Shown: positions 36,861 to 45,991, counted from the first letter of the stretch. The stretch: DNA of 64,000 nucleotides from Bacteroidales bacterium (GCA_030539115.1 JAUNSR010000015.1:1-64000); one strand, 5' to 3'. Translations and numbers: made by a program. Notes: generated by a model from the letters alone, not told the origin.

Positions 36861-37487
36861 ATGAAAAAGATTTATTTCTCCTTATTTTTTACTTTTTGTG
36901 CATTTATTGCAAGTGCTCAAAATGAGTCGTCCTGATTTAAATGGAACTCCCAAGTTGAACCTGTAAAGCATTTTGAAGGTGAAGTGTTTTTTGGATTTAC
37001 TGAACCTCTTGGCAAGTTTCATGACACTAATAATAAATTGGGAGGTGCTTTAGGATTGGAACTGCGTTATAATCTGCGGGAGCTGCCAATTGATTTGGGA
37101 TTTCAGATTAACATAACATCGGCAGTTCATGAAACTCCTATACATTTGGAAAACAGTGAAGGAAATAGCTCGTGGGGAGAATACTATTACGCAGAACAAA
37201 GTAACCGAACTTTAGGACTTGCCTTAATTGGGGATTGGAATTTCCGTCAGGGCAGACGTGTCAATCCTTTTATCGGTGCAGGCGTTGGATGGGCATCACA
37301 TGATTTGCTCAATGATTGTGTTTATTATGATGGAGATGGTGAAGCAAAGCCATTGTTTATACCACGTGTCGGAGTTGAGTTTTTTCGTCATCTTCGCATA
37401 ACCCTCGCTTCCAATATATCCAGAAAAGGATATAACAATCTCCAGCTAACTGTCGGGTTAGTGTTTGGGGGAGGTATTAAAAAGTAG
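36861..37487 (+). pseudogene. Outer-membrane beta-barrel protein interrupted by a stop codon
   Basis: From the ATG at 36861 a signal peptide (KKIYFSLFFTFCAFIASAQ) is read, then a TGA at 36933-36935. The same frame continues without further stops to 37487 as a small beta-barrel (VFFGFTEPLGKFHDTNNKLG, LGLALIGDWNFRQGRR, PFIGAGVGWASHDL, ending LQLTVGLVFGGG). Removing the one stop restores a 208-residue OMP of usual size. It is driven by repeat copy F. The stop could be a genuine loss of function, an assembly error or (unlikely here) recoding. Confidence 0.8.
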
Positions 37488-37533
37488 CCCTATTTTAGGG
37501 ACATATGTTATATTTATGTTTTTTTTATTGATA

Positions 37534-38418
37534 TTAATTTATTGTCCGATATTCTTGGGGAGTTAATCCGACGCAATTTTTAAACAATCGTGTGAAATGA
37601 GCCGGATATTTGAAACCTAAACTTTCAGATATCTCATTTATTGTGTCGTTGCTTCCCAATAGTTTTTCTTTTGCGATAGCCAATAGTCTATCCTGTATGT
37701 ATTCTTTGGGTGATTTGCCCAACTCCTTTTTTATAAGATCTCCAAAATAATTTGGAGAAAGGCACAACTTGTCGGCACAATAGGCAACCGAGAGAAGACC
37801 TTTTTCAAAGGATGTGCCATTAAGAAAATAATCATCTACAATCCTTTCCAAACGTGAAAGAATATCGCTGTTAACCTTATGGCGTGTGATAAACTGGCGG
37901 GAATAAAAGCGCATGCAATAATCAAGTAAAAGGGTTATGCAGCGTACAACAACTGTATTTGTATAATTATCTATGTTTCGTTCCAGTTCGGTGGATATAT
38001 TTTCAAAGCAGTTCTCAATAATATTCCTTTCTTTCTCAGATAGATGCAGAGCCTCATTAGAATCGTAAGAAAAGAAGGTGTATTCTTTAATAATGCGACC
38101 CAGTTCCGTGCCATAAATAAGGTCAGGGTGGAAAAGTAGAGCCCATCCATGGGGCTGAATTTCTGTTTGAGTTTCAACTCCAAATACTTGTCCTGGAGCA
38201 ACCGTCAATATAGTGCCGTCTTTATAGTCGTAATAGTTGTTGCCATATCTTAATGGACCGCAGTTTACGCTCTTTAAAAAAATAGCATACATATTTAATA
38301 AGGAGTATTCCAATTTCATGGGTTTACAGTTCGACATATTAATTACAGTTACAAGTGGGTGCAATGTATTAACGCCGATATAATCGTTGAAGTCTCTGAC
38401 AGATTTTATACTATTCAT
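37534..38418 (-). CDS. AraC-family transcriptional regulator
   Basis: A 294-residue soluble regulator: a cupin-like sensor (residues 20-110, with YKDGTILTVAPGQVFGVETQ) and a C-terminal double helix-turn-helix (LLSVAYCADKLCLSPNYFGD and NEISESLGFKYPAHFTRLFK, then VGLTPQEYR). It diverges from the operon 38582-41383 and most likely controls it, as such regulators commonly do for aldo/keto-reductase, cupin and flavodoxin clusters. Confidence 0.92.
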   Translation of the reverse strand: MNSIKSVRDFNDYIGVNTLHPLVTVINMSNCKPMKLEYSLLNMYAIFLKSVNCGPLRYGNNYYDYKDGTILTVAPGQVFGVETQTEIQPHGWALLFHPDLIYGTELGRIIKEYTFFSYDSNEALHLSEKERNIIENCFENISTELERNIDNYTNTVVVRCITLLLDYCMRFYSRQFITRHKVNSDILSRLERIVDDYFLNGTSFEKGLLSVAYCADKLCLSPNYFGDLIKKELGKSPKEYIQDRLLAIAKEKLLGSNDTINEISESLGFKYPAHFTRLFKNCVGLTPQEYRTIN

Positions 38419-38519
38419 ATCTGAATTTTTTTATTTGTACAAAAATATTTGAAATTTTATATACTTGATCATTAGTGTGATAGAATCAGTAAAAATGGTA
38501 GAATCTTCAGTATTTTATC

Positions 38520-38551
38520 TTTTACAAAGTACATTTATGAGCATAATTTTG
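38520..38551 (+). promoter_or_regulatory. Promoter at the head of the amidohydrolase operon
   Basis: TTTT (38520-38523), 20 bases, TAATTTTG (38544-38551), an exact -7 box. It points at the aldo/keto-reductase stump at 38582 and presumably now drives the amidohydrolase gene. Confidence 0.6.
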
Positions 38552-38581
38552 TATAAACAAATTAATTTTAAAAAAAAATTT

Positions 38582-38746
38582 ATGGAAAATCTACCAAAAT
38601 TGGCTTTGGGAACTTGGATTGTTTATAGAATCATTAGTAGATGCCATGAAGATAGAACCTTTTATTTTTTTTATTTATATGATTGTATAAATATTAAGTT
38701 AATATCAAAAAAATACTCTAAAGAGCTTACCTTTAGTATAGAATAG
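38582..38746 (+). pseudogene. Aldo/keto reductase, N-terminal stump
   Basis: The ATG at 38582 opens with MENLPKLALGTW, the characteristic start of aldo/keto reductases (L-x-L-G-T-W). After twelve residues similarity ends and the frame runs into hydrophobic low-complexity sequence to 38746. The remaining 300 or so codons are absent. The stump sits just behind a good promoter and in front of the amidohydrolase gene, so an internal deletion has removed the first gene of the operon. Confidence 0.55.
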
Positions 38747-38755
38747 GAATATAAT

Positions 38756-39775
38756 ATGAATCTACAAGTTGCTAAAAATTTCATTTTAAGTGTTATGATA
38801 GTTTCTTCTTTATCATTAAAATCACAAAATATAATTGACATACACAGTCATAATGTTATTAAGGCACAGTTGGATGTTTTGGAAAGACATAATGCTTTGC
38901 TTGAAGAGACATTTCCACTTCCAGCATGGAGTGTTGAAGCACACATTCGTTTTATGGATGAAGCAGGTATTAAAAAATCACTTCTTTCAATGCCGGCTCC
39001 TCAGCCATATTTTGGTGACAGCGATGAATGCTGTAAAGTTATTCGACGATATAATCAAGAAACTGCTGAACTTAAAGAAAAGTTTAAGGATCGTTTTATA
39101 TTTTGTGCTTCATTGCCATTACCTGATGTGGAGGCTTCTATTAGTGAAGCAATATATGCTTTAGATACTTTGAAAGCTGATGCAATTAAATTGCCAACAA
39201 ACAGCAGAGGACAATATTTAGGTGACAAAGAGTTGGATGAATTGATGGAAGTATTGAATAAACGCAGTGCAGTTATAATAATTCATCCACATAAGCCGGT
39301 GCCGGTGAATGATTCGATTATTCAAATTACTCCATTGGCTATGTATGAATATCCAGCCGAAACGACAAGAGCAGTTGTTAATATGATATCCGGAAATGTT
39401 TTAGCCCGTTATCCAAATGTTAAAGTTGTAGTGCCTCATTGCGGCTCTTTTCTTCCTCTTGCAATCCCACGAATGAAGGCAATTCATCAGGCAATGTTAA
39501 ATAAAGGATTGATGGAAGATCTTGATTGGGAGGAGAATCTTTCAAAATTGTACTATGATTTGGCAGGAATGCCAACTTTGGAAATCATAAAGATGATGCT
39601 TACAATAACCACAGTCGATCATCTGTTGTATGGCTCCGACTATCCCTATCAACCAAGTAAAGTGCTTCAATCGAATATTGTAAAGCTGAAAGATGTCTTG
39701 GCAAGTGATGATGATTTGAATATGTGGGTTGATGATGTACTTTATAAAAATGCACAAAAGTTATTTTATAAATAA
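38756..39775 (+). CDS. Exported amidohydrolase (Amidohydro_2 family)
   Basis: Signal-like N-terminus (FILSVMIVSSLSLKSQ), then a metal-dependent TIM barrel: DIHSHNV (HxH after strand 1), ADAIKLPTNSRGQYLGD, VIIIHPHKP, VVPHCGSFLPLAIPRM and LLYGSDYPYQ, the Asp of strand 8. The family includes ACMSD-like decarboxylases and lactonases acting on cyclic or aromatic acids. It is followed after six bases by the ABM-cupin gene. Confidence 0.9.
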   Translation: MNLQVAKNFILSVMIVSSLSLKSQNIIDIHSHNVIKAQLDVLERHNALLEETFPLPAWSVEAHIRFMDEAGIKKSLLSMPAPQPYFGDSDECCKVIRRYNQETAELKEKFKDRFIFCASLPLPDVEASISEAIYALDTLKADAIKLPTNSRGQYLGDKELDELMEVLNKRSAVIIIHPHKPVPVNDSIIQITPLAMYEYPAETTRAVVNMISGNVLARYPNVKVVVPHCGSFLPLAIPRMKAIHQAMLNKGLMEDLDWEENLSKLYYDLAGMPTLEIIKMMLTITTVDHLLYGSDYPYQPSKVLQSNIVKLKDVLASDDDLNMWVDDVLYKNAQKLFYK

Positions 39776-39781
39776 AACGAA

Positions 39782-40582
39782 ATGAAGAGACTTGTATTTC
39801 TTTTAATGGTTTTCACATCATTTATTGATGTAAACGCACAAACTATAAAATCATCAAACAATATGCTGGTAAGAATTTCAGAAATCGAGGTGTTCCCTCA
39901 ATATTTAAAAGAGTATCTTTCTTTTGCCTTGAATGTAGGAGCTGAATCTGTAAAAGAGGAGGCTGGAGTTATTGCAATTTATCCAATGGTTCAAAAAAGA
40001 GATAGTTGTCAGATTAGGATACTTGAGATTTATGCCAATGATGCCGCTTATAGAAGTCATATAAAAACTTCACATTTCCAAACATATAAGCAGGGCACTT
40101 TAAAGATGGTGAAAAACCTGGATTTGGTGGATATGTTCCCTTTGAATGAAGTTGACATGCCTAACCTGTTTAAAAAAATGGCTGAACCGATCTATCATCC
40201 GCATAAAACCGTATTCAAAACCGATGATAAGGCTTCAAATAAATATAATACGGGTGAAGTTTATGTCTCTGTATTAAAAGATAGCGGAGACACAATGATC
40301 ACTTCTTTTCTTTTCAATGAAAAAAGCAGAAATTTTTGGCATTATCATCCAGATGCAGAACAAACATTGATGGTTATTGAAGGTGAGGGATATTATCAGG
40401 AAGAGGGGAAGCCAAAACAAACAATTCGCAAGGGTGATGTTATAATTACTCCTGCCAATGTTCGCCATTGGAATGGAGCTTCTCCTGACAAACAACTTGA
40501 ATGTATTACTGTAACTGAACATTCTATTGAAAATCATGCCGTTCAGCTTAAAGAGGTGAGTGAGAAAGAGTATATGGATTAG
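39782..40582 (+). CDS. Exported ABM-domain plus cupin protein
   Basis: Signal peptide (KRLVFLLMVFTSFIDVNAQ), then an antibiotic-biosynthesis-monooxygenase-like dimeric alpha-beta barrel (VRISEIEVFPQYLKEYL, then EIYANDAAYRSHIKTSHFQT), then a cupin (NFWHYHPDAEQTLMVIEGEG, KGDVIITPANVRHWNGAS) with metal-site histidines. Fusion of ABM and cupin suits oxidation or isomerisation of a quinone-like substrate. It lies in an operon with the amidohydrolase and flavodoxin. Confidence 0.88.
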   Translation: MKRLVFLLMVFTSFIDVNAQTIKSSNNMLVRISEIEVFPQYLKEYLSFALNVGAESVKEEAGVIAIYPMVQKRDSCQIRILEIYANDAAYRSHIKTSHFQTYKQGTLKMVKNLDLVDMFPLNEVDMPNLFKKMAEPIYHPHKTVFKTDDKASNKYNTGEVYVSVLKDSGDTMITSFLFNEKSRNFWHYHPDAEQTLMVIEGEGYYQEEGKPKQTIRKGDVIITPANVRHWNGASPDKQLECITVTEHSIENHAVQLKEVSEKEYMD

Positions 40583-40639
40583 AATTTAATTCATGATAAA
40601 TTTTATAGAAAGTTTGTCCATGAAAATATGTAAAACATA

Positions 40640-41383
40640 ATGATTTATTTAATGAATATGAAACATATTAATTTGTCAATTATATTGACTTTATTGCTTG
40701 TAATTCCTTTTATCGCCTGCGCAAAAGATGATAATAATCTTGTTGATTTAGATGAATCAACAGATAATACAAGCAATGGGAAGTATCTTGTTGTCTATTT
40801 CTCATGTACTAACACGACAAAAGGAATTGCAGATAAAATAGCAAAAATATTGGAGGCTGATGAGTTTAGAATTGAGCCGGCAGACCCATATACTTCTGAT
40901 GATCTTAATTACAGTGACAATAATTGCCGTGCCAATAAAGAACAAAATGATGCAAATGTCCGTCCTGCAATTGTAAAGGGTGTTGATAATATAGGAGATT
41001 ATGACATTATCTATGTTGGCTTTCCTATTTGGTGGGGTAAGATGCCTAAAATAATGTTTACTTTCTTTGATACTTATGATTTAAGCGGAAAAACTATTAT
41101 TCCCTTTTGCACATCCGGAAGCAGTGGTATAAATACTGCAATTAATGAAATAAAATCTCTTGAGCCGAACGCTGAAATTGTAAATGGAAACCGCTTTTCG
41201 GGAGGAACCACTGAAAGCACTATAAAGTCTTGGATTGATAGAGTAACTACAGATATTGCAAAGGTTGAACAAGAAAATGAAAACTCTAAAATAGGCTATA
41301 ATATTAGAGGTCAGGTTATAGATAAAAAAACAACAAAAGAACTAATAATTATAAAGGGAAAGAAATATGTAAATGTAGATTGA
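40640..41383 (+). CDS. Lipoprotein flavodoxin
   Basis: The likely start is one of the ATGs at 40652 or 40658 (MKHINLS), giving a lipoprotein signal with Cys in VIPFIACAK. The body is a flavodoxin: phosphate loop YFSCTNTTKGIADKIAKILE, ring-binding FPIWWGKMPKIMFTFFD, and CTSGSSGI. A C-terminal tail (NIRGQVIDKKTTKELIIIKGKKYVNVD in part) resembles a leftover of another domain. A lipid-anchored flavodoxin in the periplasm would need a dedicated electron donor, possibly replacing a cytosolic partner of the lost aldo/keto reductase. Confidence 0.85.
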   Translation: MIYLMNMKHINLSIILTLLLVIPFIACAKDDNNLVDLDESTDNTSNGKYLVVYFSCTNTTKGIADKIAKILEADEFRIEPADPYTSDDLNYSDNNCRANKEQNDANVRPAIVKGVDNIGDYDIIYVGFPIWWGKMPKIMFTFFDTYDLSGKTIIPFCTSGSSGINTAINEIKSLEPNAEIVNGNRFSGGTTESTIKSWIDRVTTDIAKVEQENENSKIGYNIRGQVIDKKTTKELIIIKGKKYVNVD

Positions 41384-41583
41384 TTGGTGAACTTTGATAA
41401 AACAGAATTCTCTAATTAGTTTTTTGAATAATCTTAAATGAAGAAATCATTTGGGAAATAGATTATCCATTTTAAAACAAATGCACTGAACATATTTTTC
41501 TTTGATAATTAGACTGCTATTTATCTTTGTGAAAATCTGTTTCGATATAATATGAATATTGGTTTATATATTGTTTTTAAATT

Positions 41584-41614
41584 AAAAAAGCTCGGCTTAT
41601 GGCTGAGCTTTTTT
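41584..41614. terminator. Bidirectional terminator
   Basis: AAAAAAGCTCGGC (41584-41596), loop TTAT, GGCTGAGCTTTTTT (41601-41614). Ends both the flavodoxin operon and the DUF4250 gene. Confidence 0.85.
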
Positions 41615-41635
41615 GATAATATATAAAATCAGGTT

Positions 41636-41833
41636 TTACCAGAATTTATTCTGCTGTTGATTGTATTCAAAACCAACTTGGGCAAGTTTTTTTATTAATG
41701 ATTCCTTGTCGGCATTCATGTCATCGCAAAGAGTGTCAAGAGAAGTGTATTCATCCCTGAGCTTCATGTTTATGAAGCTGAATAGTATCATCGGATCTTT
41801 TGGGAAAGATTCTGGAAGCTCTATTTTATCCAT
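41636..41833 (-). CDS. DUF4250 protein
   Basis: A 65-residue protein (LPESFPKDPMILFSFINMKL, then YTSLDTLCDDMNADKESLIK, FEYNQQQNKFW), a perfect-length member of DUF4250, a family of small helical proteins widespread in gut bacteria. Function unknown. A single gene next to tRNA-Asp. Confidence 0.88.
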   Translation of the reverse strand: MDKIELPESFPKDPMILFSFINMKLRDEYTSLDTLCDDMNADKESLIKKLAQVGFEYNQQQNKFW

Positions 41834-41979
41834 ATAATTTTCTTAGTTATCTGTTTTATCATTTAAATATCGGCTTTGAAAAATAAATTAATGCCTAATT
41901 TAAATGATGCGTTGGAATTAAAAAATGGTGAGTTCGGTGAAAAAATAAAAGCGTAAATCACAAAAACCCATTATATCAA

Positions 41980-42010
41980 AAAAGCTCCGGAAAAAATTTC
42001 CGAAGCTTTT
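41980..42010 (-). terminator. Terminator of the tRNA-Asp gene
   Basis: Minus strand: AAAAGCTTCGGAAA, short loop, TTTCCGGAGCTTTTTT; one mismatch in the stem, then a T-run. Confidence 0.8.
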
Positions 42011-42011
42011 G

Positions 42012-42085
42012 CGGTATGGACGGGACTCGAACCCGCGACCCCCTGCGTGACAGGCAGGTATTCTAACCAGCTGAACTACCACACC
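42012..42085 (-). tRNA. tRNA-Asp (GTC)
   Basis: Minus strand folds as a cloverleaf: acceptor GGTGTGG with CCATACC (one G-U pair), D-arm GTTCAGCTGGTTAGAAT, anticodon arm CCTGC-CTGTCAC-GCAGG with anticodon GTC, T-arm GCGGG-TTCGAGT-CCCGT, discriminator G. CCA is not encoded. Confidence 0.97.
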
Positions 42086-42122
42086 GTTTTATTGGTCGTA
42101 ATCGTTTTTCCCGATTGCATTG

Positions 42123-42153
42123 CAAAGATACTGCTTTTATTATTATTTGCAAT
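42123..42153 (-). promoter_or_regulatory. Promoter of tRNA-Asp
   Basis: Minus strand: ATTG (42150-42153), 19 bases, TATCTTTG (42123-42130). The tRNA starts 38 bases downstream. Confidence 0.75.
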
Positions 42154-42379
42154 AGCTGTATAGGATATGAATTTTGATTAATTTTTAAATGCATTGATAA
42201 TAAGGTTTATGTGATTTTTTAATTAACATTATTTTTGAATAAAATATTCTCTTGATTATATAGAATGGTACTTTTATAGCGTTTTTAAGTAAATAAATTT
42301 TGTTGCAGGTAGAGTTTATATCAAAAAATAAATCCAATTTTTTAAATTATGGATTTGAAAAAAACTTTTATATAAAAGA

Positions 42380-42435
42380 CCGGCACCCATTGATTAAGAT
42401 AAACTCTATAGGTTTAATATTTCAATGAGTGCCGG
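42380..42435 (-). terminator. Long hairpin ending the TonB/ABC locus
   Basis: CCGGCACCCATTGA (42380-42393) pairs with TTCAATGAGTGCCGG (42421-42435), and weaker pairing continues into the loop. On the minus strand the stem is followed by TCTTTTATAT, a moderate T-tract, about 105 bases after the DUF4857 gene. Confidence 0.65.
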
Positions 42436-42539
42436 ATTATTGTTTTACTTAAAAAGGTATTTGGATTTTGAGCTGTTATTTTTAAATTCCTTTTAAAGTA
42501 AAATAGAATATATTTAGTGTTATAAAAATTATGATGGGG

Positions 42540-43604
42540 TTAATAACCAATTTTTGGAAACACATATTCATCAAAAGGAGCTTTAAAGTGAAGTTGAACA
42601 GATGATATAAAATCTCCAAATTTGCTCATGAGATTTTCTTTTTCTTTTGGGACTTCATATTTGCTAAGAAGAGAATAATTATTTGCATCAATTGCAAAAT
42701 ATTCAACTTTATCTAAAGATGAAAGTTTAACGGTCCAGTCCATCAAATTGGCATAAATCATCATAGATTGATTTTTTGGATTGAAGGGACCAATTTTTAT
42801 CTCTTCAAAATTGTATTTCGGAAATTCAATGGCATAAAATTTATTCTCTTTGTCGCAGGCAAAAGCCAGAGTCTTCTTATTTCTGAATTCAGTAATGAAA
42901 ATATGCTCTAATACCATTCCATTTGGAATATCAATTTTTCTAAGATATGGACGTCCTTTAATTTGCTTGAAATGGAAAAGCTGAGAATTAGAATCAAGAA
43001 TCACATATCCCTCATCATAATCTTTTTTTACTGACGGGTTGCCCGAAACCTCTTTTGAGGGGAAAACAAATCCCTTTTTAATAAACATATCAGTAAAGAG
43101 TTTACTTTTTTCTATGTTTACTGTGTTGGTTTGACATTCAATAAACTCGATATTGTTGTTTGTAATTCTAAATACGTCGTCAGGAGTTTCAAGTTTAACT
43201 CTTCCGGAAAGAGATTCCAAAAGCTGGTAAAGACCAATCTGTGGACGGTTTATATCCTTTGGATTGTGACGAAAGTAAAAACTTGCTGTTTGGACATCTT
43301 TATAATTTATGGCAATGCCTTTTATAGAATCAGGGAATTTTCCATCATTAACTAACTGCCGTGCATAAAAAAAAGGCATCAGAGAGTCAGCCTCATTTTG
43401 TGAATATAAATTTCCTTTCAGATCATAATGTTTCATTGTTTTCCCATCTGATTCAGAGAAAATAAATTCATTAATAATTGTGCTGTACATTGTGAAAGGA
43501 GAGTTTGAGGCTTGAGAATTAAGGAAGCTGTAACACCAAGGAAGCTGCCAAAATAGAAGTATGACAATCGTTGTTGCCAATAGTATTTTACTAAACTTTA
43601 TCAT
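42540..43604 (-). CDS. DUF4857 protein, ABC-system partner
   Basis: A 354-residue protein with one N-terminal membrane helix (ILLATTIVILLFWQLPWCYS) and a large periplasmic body with beta-propeller-like strands (YVILDSNSQLFHFKQIKGRP, LAFACDKENKFYAIEFPKYN). It matches DUF4857 in length, anchor and gene neighbours: these proteins are encoded with an ABC ATPase and ABC-2-type permease in Bacteroidota. Last gene of the leftward locus, 22 bases after the permease gene. Role unknown. Confidence 0.8.
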   Translation of the reverse strand: MIKFSKILLATTIVILLFWQLPWCYSFLNSQASNSPFTMYSTIINEFIFSESDGKTMKHYDLKGNLYSQNEADSLMPFFYARQLVNDGKFPDSIKGIAINYKDVQTASFYFRHNPKDINRPQIGLYQLLESLSGRVKLETPDDVFRITNNNIEFIECQTNTVNIEKSKLFTDMFIKKGFVFPSKEVSGNPSVKKDYDEGYVILDSNSQLFHFKQIKGRPYLRKIDIPNGMVLEHIFITEFRNKKTLAFACDKENKFYAIEFPKYNFEEIKIGPFNPKNQSMMIYANLMDWTVKLSSLDKVEYFAIDANNYSLLSKYEVPKEKENLMSKFGDFISSVQLHFKAPFDEYVFPKIGY

Positions 43605-43626
43605 ATCTAATCAAATTGTTTATTTA

Positions 43627-44298
43627 TCAGTCCTGTTTTCCCTCTTTGAAGCGGGAAACTGAAAGAAAAATAAATGTTGAGAATAAAAGAGTTGTTATTG
43701 CCATATAAGGAAGAAAACAATTATAACCTTCTCCAACACTGTCAATAAAAAAAATCTTTAAAACAAGCACTGCAATTAGAATATTTATAATTCTCCTTTT
43801 CCATGTTGGCTCAAGAGTTATCCATGCAGTAAAAATATAGGAGGCTATCCCGGCAAGAAACCAGGGAATAGAACTTAGAATAATATGTTTTACAAGCTCA
43901 GGAGCAAGAATTAAGGAAAAGGAGGCAGCAATCAATAATATAACAGCCGAAAATATGATTATCAGGGAAACAAAACCAAAAGAAATCATCACAGCAATCA
44001 TTGTCATGCTGTTGAATGGAAGATGGAGGGTGAGTTTAAGACATTTCTGGTGCATTTCAGGAACATACTGAGTGATACCAACAATTATTCCAATAATCAT
44101 AGGAAGAAAGGTTAGCAAAGAGATGAAAAGAGCATCTTTTTGAATCATTACTTCCCATATGTGAACAGCACCTTTCATCTCGATCATTCTAAAAATATTG
44201 ATGATGCAGAAAAGAGAAAACCCTGCAAGAACTAAGATAGACAGAATAAATGCCCAACGGGTCTTTATCCATTCTTTGTAATATATTGCTTTTATCAT
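43627..44298 (-). CDS. ABC-2-type transporter permease
   Basis: A 223-residue polytopic protein with about six hydrophobic segments (FILSILVLAGFSLFCIINIF, LLTFLPMIIGIIVGITQYVP, MIAVMISFGFVSLIIIFSAV and others) and the coupling-like phrase HQKCLKLTLHLPF after segment 2. Typical of small ABC-2 permeases that act as exporters or membrane-organising pumps. The gene follows the ATPase after 15 bases. Confidence 0.85.
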   Translation of the reverse strand: MIKAIYYKEWIKTRWAFILSILVLAGFSLFCIINIFRMIEMKGAVHIWEVMIQKDALFISLLTFLPMIIGIIVGITQYVPEMHQKCLKLTLHLPFNSMTMIAVMISFGFVSLIIIFSAVILLIAASFSLILAPELVKHIILSSIPWFLAGIASYIFTAWITLEPTWKRRIINILIAVLVLKIFFIDSVGEGYNCFLPYMAITTLLFSTFIFLSVSRFKEGKQD

Positions 44299-44313
44299 TG
44301 TATATATTTTATT

Positions 44314-45207
44314 TTAATATTTGCCGGTTAATCCAATAAAGGCGTCTTCAAGATTTAATTTGTTGAAAGATAGGTCGGAATAGGGAATCATCCTTTCATT
44401 AAAGTAATCTCTAACTGCATCCTCATTAAGAAAAGAATAGACTTCAAACTTGTTTTTTATCAAAGATGGATTGTAAAAGTTGTCATTACTGTCAAATTTA
44501 AAATTCTCAGGCACAATGCATTTAATTTGTCTGAAGTTGTCAAGAATCTTATTGACAGGTTGTTGAATCAATATCTTGCCATAATCCATTATAATGCAGT
44601 CATCTATCAATCTTTCCATATCCTGAATAATATGAGAGGTAAGAAAAATTGTTTTGTTGTCGTTATCTGCATATTCTCTCAGATAATCTACAAAGAGACG
44701 TCTGTATCCCGGGTCCAGACCCAAAGAAAAATCATCTAAAATGAGTAATTCAGGGTCTTGAGCAAGTATTAATCCCAAAGCAACCTGCGAACGCTGACCG
44801 CAAGACATCTTTGATATCTTTTGTTTGGGAGCAACTTTAAGCCTGCCCATTAAATCGTAATAAGCATCCTTTTTCCATTTTGGAAAAAAGGCAGAATAGA
44901 AACGTTCTATCTGCTGAATATTCATAAACTGGTATTGAACATGCCCCTCTATAAGAAGTCCGATATTTTGGCGAAGAGATGGGGCCATTGTTTGAATGTT
45001 TTCGCCAAAGATTAGGCATTCTCCCTCTTTTGGCTTTAAATAACCGCTTAGAATATTTATCGAAGTTGTCTTTCCTGTACCATTTTTACCAAGGAGGCCT
45101 AATATTCTTCCTTTAGGAACGGAGAAACTGAGATTTTCATAAATTTTACGCTTACCATAATAGTGGGTAAGGTTGTTACATTCTATAATATTTTCCATTT
45201 TGGACAA
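44314..45207 (-). CDS. ABC transporter ATP-binding protein
   Basis: A 297-residue ATPase: Walker A GLLGKNGTGKTTS, Q-loop area, signature MSCGQRSQVALG (C in place of the usual S in LSGGQ), Walker B LLILDDFSLGLD (the catalytic Glu replaced by Asp: D-D-F instead of D-E-P), H-loop LTSHII. The C-terminal 80 residues match the extension of exporter-type CcmA/DrrA-like ATPases. The atypical Walker B should slow hydrolysis. Partner of the permease and DUF4857. Confidence 0.9.
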   Translation of the reverse strand: MSKMENIIECNNLTHYYGKRKIYENLSFSVPKGRILGLLGKNGTGKTTSINILSGYLKPKEGECLIFGENIQTMAPSLRQNIGLLIEGHVQYQFMNIQQIERFYSAFFPKWKKDAYYDLMGRLKVAPKQKISKMSCGQRSQVALGLILAQDPELLILDDFSLGLDPGYRRLFVDYLREYADNDNKTIFLTSHIIQDMERLIDDCIIMDYGKILIQQPVNKILDNFRQIKCIVPENFKFDSNDNFYNPSLIKNKFEVYSFLNEDAVRDYFNERMIPYSDLSFNKLNLEDAFIGLTGKY

Positions 45208-45283
45208 AAGCTACGCTGAGAACCCTATAAAAAGGCTCTTTAAAATTGGTTTTAATAAGTATGTTTGTAGTGAAATTTTTCTA

Positions 45284-45865
45284 TCAACTCAGAAAAAGAA
45301 ATATTATTGGAAAGAGAATGCCTATTAGCAGTTCAATGCCACCTCTTCCAATAAATCCTTTTGAACCTTTCATCATAGTAAAACCTGTTATAATGATGAT
45401 TATTACCGCCAAACAGAAGATGTCTGAAAAATATGTCCACCATTTCCCCGGATTGTAGTGAAGAGTTGTCATTTCACTTAAGAATAATCTTTTATGAAGA
45501 AGCTCAAGAGTGGCTTTACCGCTTTTTTGATCAATTTCGAGAGATGAGCCACCCTTTAAGAAAACTTTAAGATGATTTGGCTCAGGATAATAGTGTTTTG
45601 TGTATAAGTTTTCTGAATTTTGTTTCTTAAGAATCTCAACTACCTCATTCTTTTGATATTTTCCATCATAGGGAGTAGTCTGAAACTCAATTCTTTCTAT
45701 CGTATAATGAGGATTAATTTTGTCTCGGTGATTCATAACAAAGCCTGAAACAGCATAAATAAGCAGAATGCCTGAGAAAATAAAGGATAAATCGCGATGA
45801 ATCAGTCTACTCCAACGTCTAAACTTATTTGCGGGAGTGTTACGTCTGTTTTGAATTTCTTCCAT
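45284..45865 (-). CDS. PepSY-associated membrane protein
   Basis: I start at the ATG complementary to 45863-45865 (MEEIQNRRNT); a longer frame to 45913 adds an unlikely hydrophobic prefix. It has a membrane helix after RRWSRLIHRDLSFIFSG, a central PepSY-like periplasmic domain (RIEFQTTPYDGKYQKNEVVE, LEIDQKSGKATLELLHKR), then LHYNPGKWWTYFSDIF and two more helices. The R-L-I-H-R-D pattern is that of PepSY_TM proteins often associated with iron or haem reduction, which fits a metal-handling locus. Confidence 0.8.
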   Translation of the reverse strand: MEEIQNRRNTPANKFRRWSRLIHRDLSFIFSGILLIYAVSGFVMNHRDKINPHYTIERIEFQTTPYDGKYQKNEVVEILKKQNSENLYTKHYYPEPNHLKVFLKGGSSLEIDQKSGKATLELLHKRLFLSEMTTLHYNPGKWWTYFSDIFCLAVIIIIITGFTMMKGSKGFIGRGGIELLIGILFPIIFLFLS

Positions 45866-45991
45866 TCTAAATAATAGAGATAAAAAATAAATATGATTGT
45901 CAAAGTGAAGCAATTAAAAGAAATATCTCTCAACAACATCAGTGATGATTTATTGAAAGCAATTGCTTCTGAAATAGTCCATTTAATCTCT

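Noticed and set aside
38465-38581. N-terminal extension of a 93-codon gene upstream of the aldo/keto reductase stump
   Set aside because: The promoter lies inside this stretch, and homology starts only at the ATG at 38582.
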